From DASVAL01 sp035649575 (GTDB lineage: Bacteria > Planctomycetota > UBA1135 > UBA2386): a stretch of DNA of 6,614 nucleotides. Shown one piece after another: positions 5,381-6,614 of the stretch. The notes below the pieces were generated by a model. It did no database searches. It was not told the DNA's origin and worked only from the letters and a program-made list of their open reading frames with translations. The stretch's first letter is position 1. Each line of letters starts with the position of its first letter. The DNA is taken from the NCBI GenBank assembly GCA_035649575.1, contig DASRJH010000254.1:1-6614 (forward strand). The letters are read 5' to 3'. The translations under genes and the position numbers were made by a program.

Positions 5381-6367
5381 ATGCGTCTTCCTTCCATGCT
5401 GGCCTTGCTGTTCAGCGCGATCCCCGCGCTCGCGCAGAACTGGTACATCCCCGACAACGTCGCGACCTCCGGGGGCTGCAACGTCATCCCGTTCGGCCAG
5501 CAAGTCGGCGGCCCGTTCTATCAGTGCAAGTACCAGCAGCGCTGCACCGCGACCGAGCTCGGCGCCACGGTCAACCTCATCACTGGGCTGGCTTTCGCGC
5601 CCTGCCAGTCGGGTCGCGCCCACTACGACACGCTCGAGATCGTGCTCGATCACATTCCCGCGTCGCAACCGCTGACCGCGACGTTCGCGAGCAACCTGAC
5701 GCCCAATGCGGTCACCGTGCTGTTCGCGACGAACTACACCTGGAACGTCACGGTCAGCACATGGAACGAAGTCGGCCTGCAGGTCCCTTTCGTCTACAAC
5801 GGCACTGACGATCTCGTAGTCCAGGTCACCACCGTCAACGGCACGGCCCCGCTCCAGGGCATGCGCACGGGCAACCACCAGCGACTCTGGTGGGTCGCTT
5901 CCTCGGGCACGCCAGCTCCCACGGGCAACTTCGACAACGCCGCCCAGAAGATCGAAGTCAGCATGCTGACGGCGCACACGTCCTCGCACGGCGATGGCTG
6001 TGCCGGCAGCAACGGAACGCCACGGCTCAGCTTCACCGGCTCGGCGCAGGTCGGACAGACGCTGTCGATCGATCTCGTCAATGGCGTTCCGTCCGGTGTC
6101 TCGCTGCTGATCGTCGGCACGACCAACTCCTTCCCGTTCCCGCTCGAACTGAGCTTCCTCGGCATGCCGTCGTGCTACCTCTACACCGACATGGCCTTGA
6201 CCAGCATCGTCTTCAACGATGCCGTCGGATCGGGCAGCTTCGTCTTGCCGATCCCAGCGTCGGCGTTCGGGTTGCTGTTCTACAGCCAGTTTGCCTGCCT
6301 CGATCCGCCGGCCAATCCGTTCGGGTTCACGAGCAGCACCTACGGCCGCGTCCTGTGCGGGCTGTGA
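5381..6367 (+). CDS. Secreted two-domain protein of unknown function (Planctomycetota-like)
   Basis: This 328-residue protein has a clear Sec signal peptide. MRLPSMLALLFSAIPALA is followed by a predicted cleavage before QNWY (after residue 18). The mature protein has two parts. Residues 19-195 form a beta-rich domain (IPDN near the start, CNVIPFG, ALD-like strand patterns, WNEVGLQVPFVYNGTDDLVV at 128-147) with four cysteines (33, 49, 55, 75). After the linker HTSSHGDGCAGSNG (199-212) a second beta-rich domain follows, with four more cysteines (207, 265, 306, 326) and a C-terminal LCGL. Four cysteines per domain suggests two disulfides each in an exported protein. No catalytic motif, membrane anchor or sorting tag such as PEP-CTERM is recognised. 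I know this style from abundant paralogous secreted proteins of marine planctomycetes, function unknown. An upstream extension of the open frame to 4292 is rejected because it runs antisense through the oxidoreductase gene. Confidence 0.85.
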   Translation: MRLPSMLALLFSAIPALAQNWYIPDNVATSGGCNVIPFGQQVGGPFYQCKYQQRCTATELGATVNLITGLAFAPCQSGRAHYDTLEIVLDHIPASQPLTATFASNLTPNAVTVLFATNYTWNVTVSTWNEVGLQVPFVYNGTDDLVVQVTTVNGTAPLQGMRTGNHQRLWWVASSGTPAPTGNFDNAAQKIEVSMLTAHTSSHGDGCAGSNGTPRLSFTGSAQVGQTLSIDLVNGVPSGVSLLIVGTTNSFPFPLELSFLGMPSCYLYTDMALTSIVFNDAVGSGSFVLPIPASAFGLLFYSQFACLDPPANPFGFTSSTYGRVLCGL

Positions 6368-6378
6368 CCCCGCCAGGC

Positions 6379-6390
6379 TCGGCTAGCCGA
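6379..6390. repeat. 12-bp perfect palindrome between convergent genes
   Basis: TCGGCTAGCCGA is self-complementary and includes the pstB stop. It lies between the two convergent stop codons and could act as a small hairpin at either transcript end. It has no T-run on either strand, so terminator function is doubtful. Confidence 0.3.
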
Positions 6391-6614
6391 AACGACCGGT
6401 GATGTACTGCTCGGTCAGCTTGTTGCCGGGGTTCGTGAACATCTTCTCGGTGCGATCGAACTCGATCATCTCACCGAGATACAGGAAGCCCGTCCAGTCG
6501 GAGATGCGCTGCGCCTGCTGCATGTTGTGAGTGACGATGATGATCGTCACCCTGGCTCGCAGCGATTCGATCAGCTCCTCGATGCGCAACGTCGCCGTCG
6601 GGTCGAGCGCCGAC
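6383..6614 (-). CDS. pstB: Phosphate ABC transporter ATP-binding protein PstB, C-terminal part
   Basis: The minus-strand frame enters from the window edge as SALDPTATLRIEELIESL, the end of the Walker B/D-loop of an ABC ATPase. It continues to the H-loop (TIIIVTHNMQQAQRISD, with the switch His) and the PstB-specific tail FLYLGEMIEFDRTEKMF, then TNPGNKLTEQYITGRFG, before a TAG at 6383-6385. That tail, NPxNKxTExYITGRFG, is diagnostic of PstB, the ATPase that powers high-affinity phosphate import with PstS, PstC and PstA. About 76 codons are visible and the N-terminal two thirds lie beyond the window. A TTG at 6589 is an internal Leu codon, not a start. The rest of the pst operon should lie to the right. 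It converges on the exported-protein gene with only 15 bases between stops. Confidence 0.93.
   Translation of the reverse strand, partial: SALDPTATLRIEELIESLRARVTIIIVTHNMQQAQRISDWTGFLYLGEMIEFDRTEKMFTNPGNKLTEQYITGRFG

Overview
The window is GC-rich, densely coded bacterial DNA. The best lineage clue is the exported protein at 5381-6367. Its two-domain layout, with a Gly/Ser/Asp/Cys-rich linker and a C-terminal domain ending in a short Cys-Gly-Leu tail, resembles large families of secreted proteins in marine Planctomycetota. That assignment is an inference from style, not a search result.

Layout from left to right. A minus-strand pair comes first: the 5' part of a glycosyltransferase family 9 gene (1-352), preceded 13 bases upstream by a peroxiredoxin gene (366-974). 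The peroxiredoxin is the main discovery. Its frame is interrupted by one TGA exactly where AhpC/Prx1-type enzymes have their peroxidatic cysteine, so the active-site motif reads FTFV-U-ATE. A strong hairpin with a GUC loop lies 12 bases 3' of that TGA, as expected for a bacterial SECIS element. I read this as one 202-residue selenoprotein rather than two broken ORFs. Diverging from it on the plus strand is a long acyl-CoA dehydrogenase-like gene (1145-3226) with a C-terminal extension.

Next is a compact vapB-vapC toxin-antitoxin operon on the plus strand (3315-3925, ATGA overlap), followed by a short GC hairpin. About 315 bases without a convincing intact gene follow (3926-4240). On the minus strand this stretch holds what looks like a decayed copy of the C-terminus of the next gene. 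That gene is a complete NADPH:quinone oxidoreductase of the zinc-independent MDR class (minus, 4241-5221). It diverges from the exported protein (plus, 5381-6367), which converges on the 3' end of pstB, the phosphate ABC transporter ATPase (minus, 6383 to the window edge).

Functionally the window mixes housekeeping and stress genes: peroxide detoxification, quinone/carbonyl reduction, lipid oxidation, phosphate import and glycan synthesis. There is one small selfish or stress module (vapBC). No RNA gene, CRISPR array, insertion sequence or attachment site was recognised.
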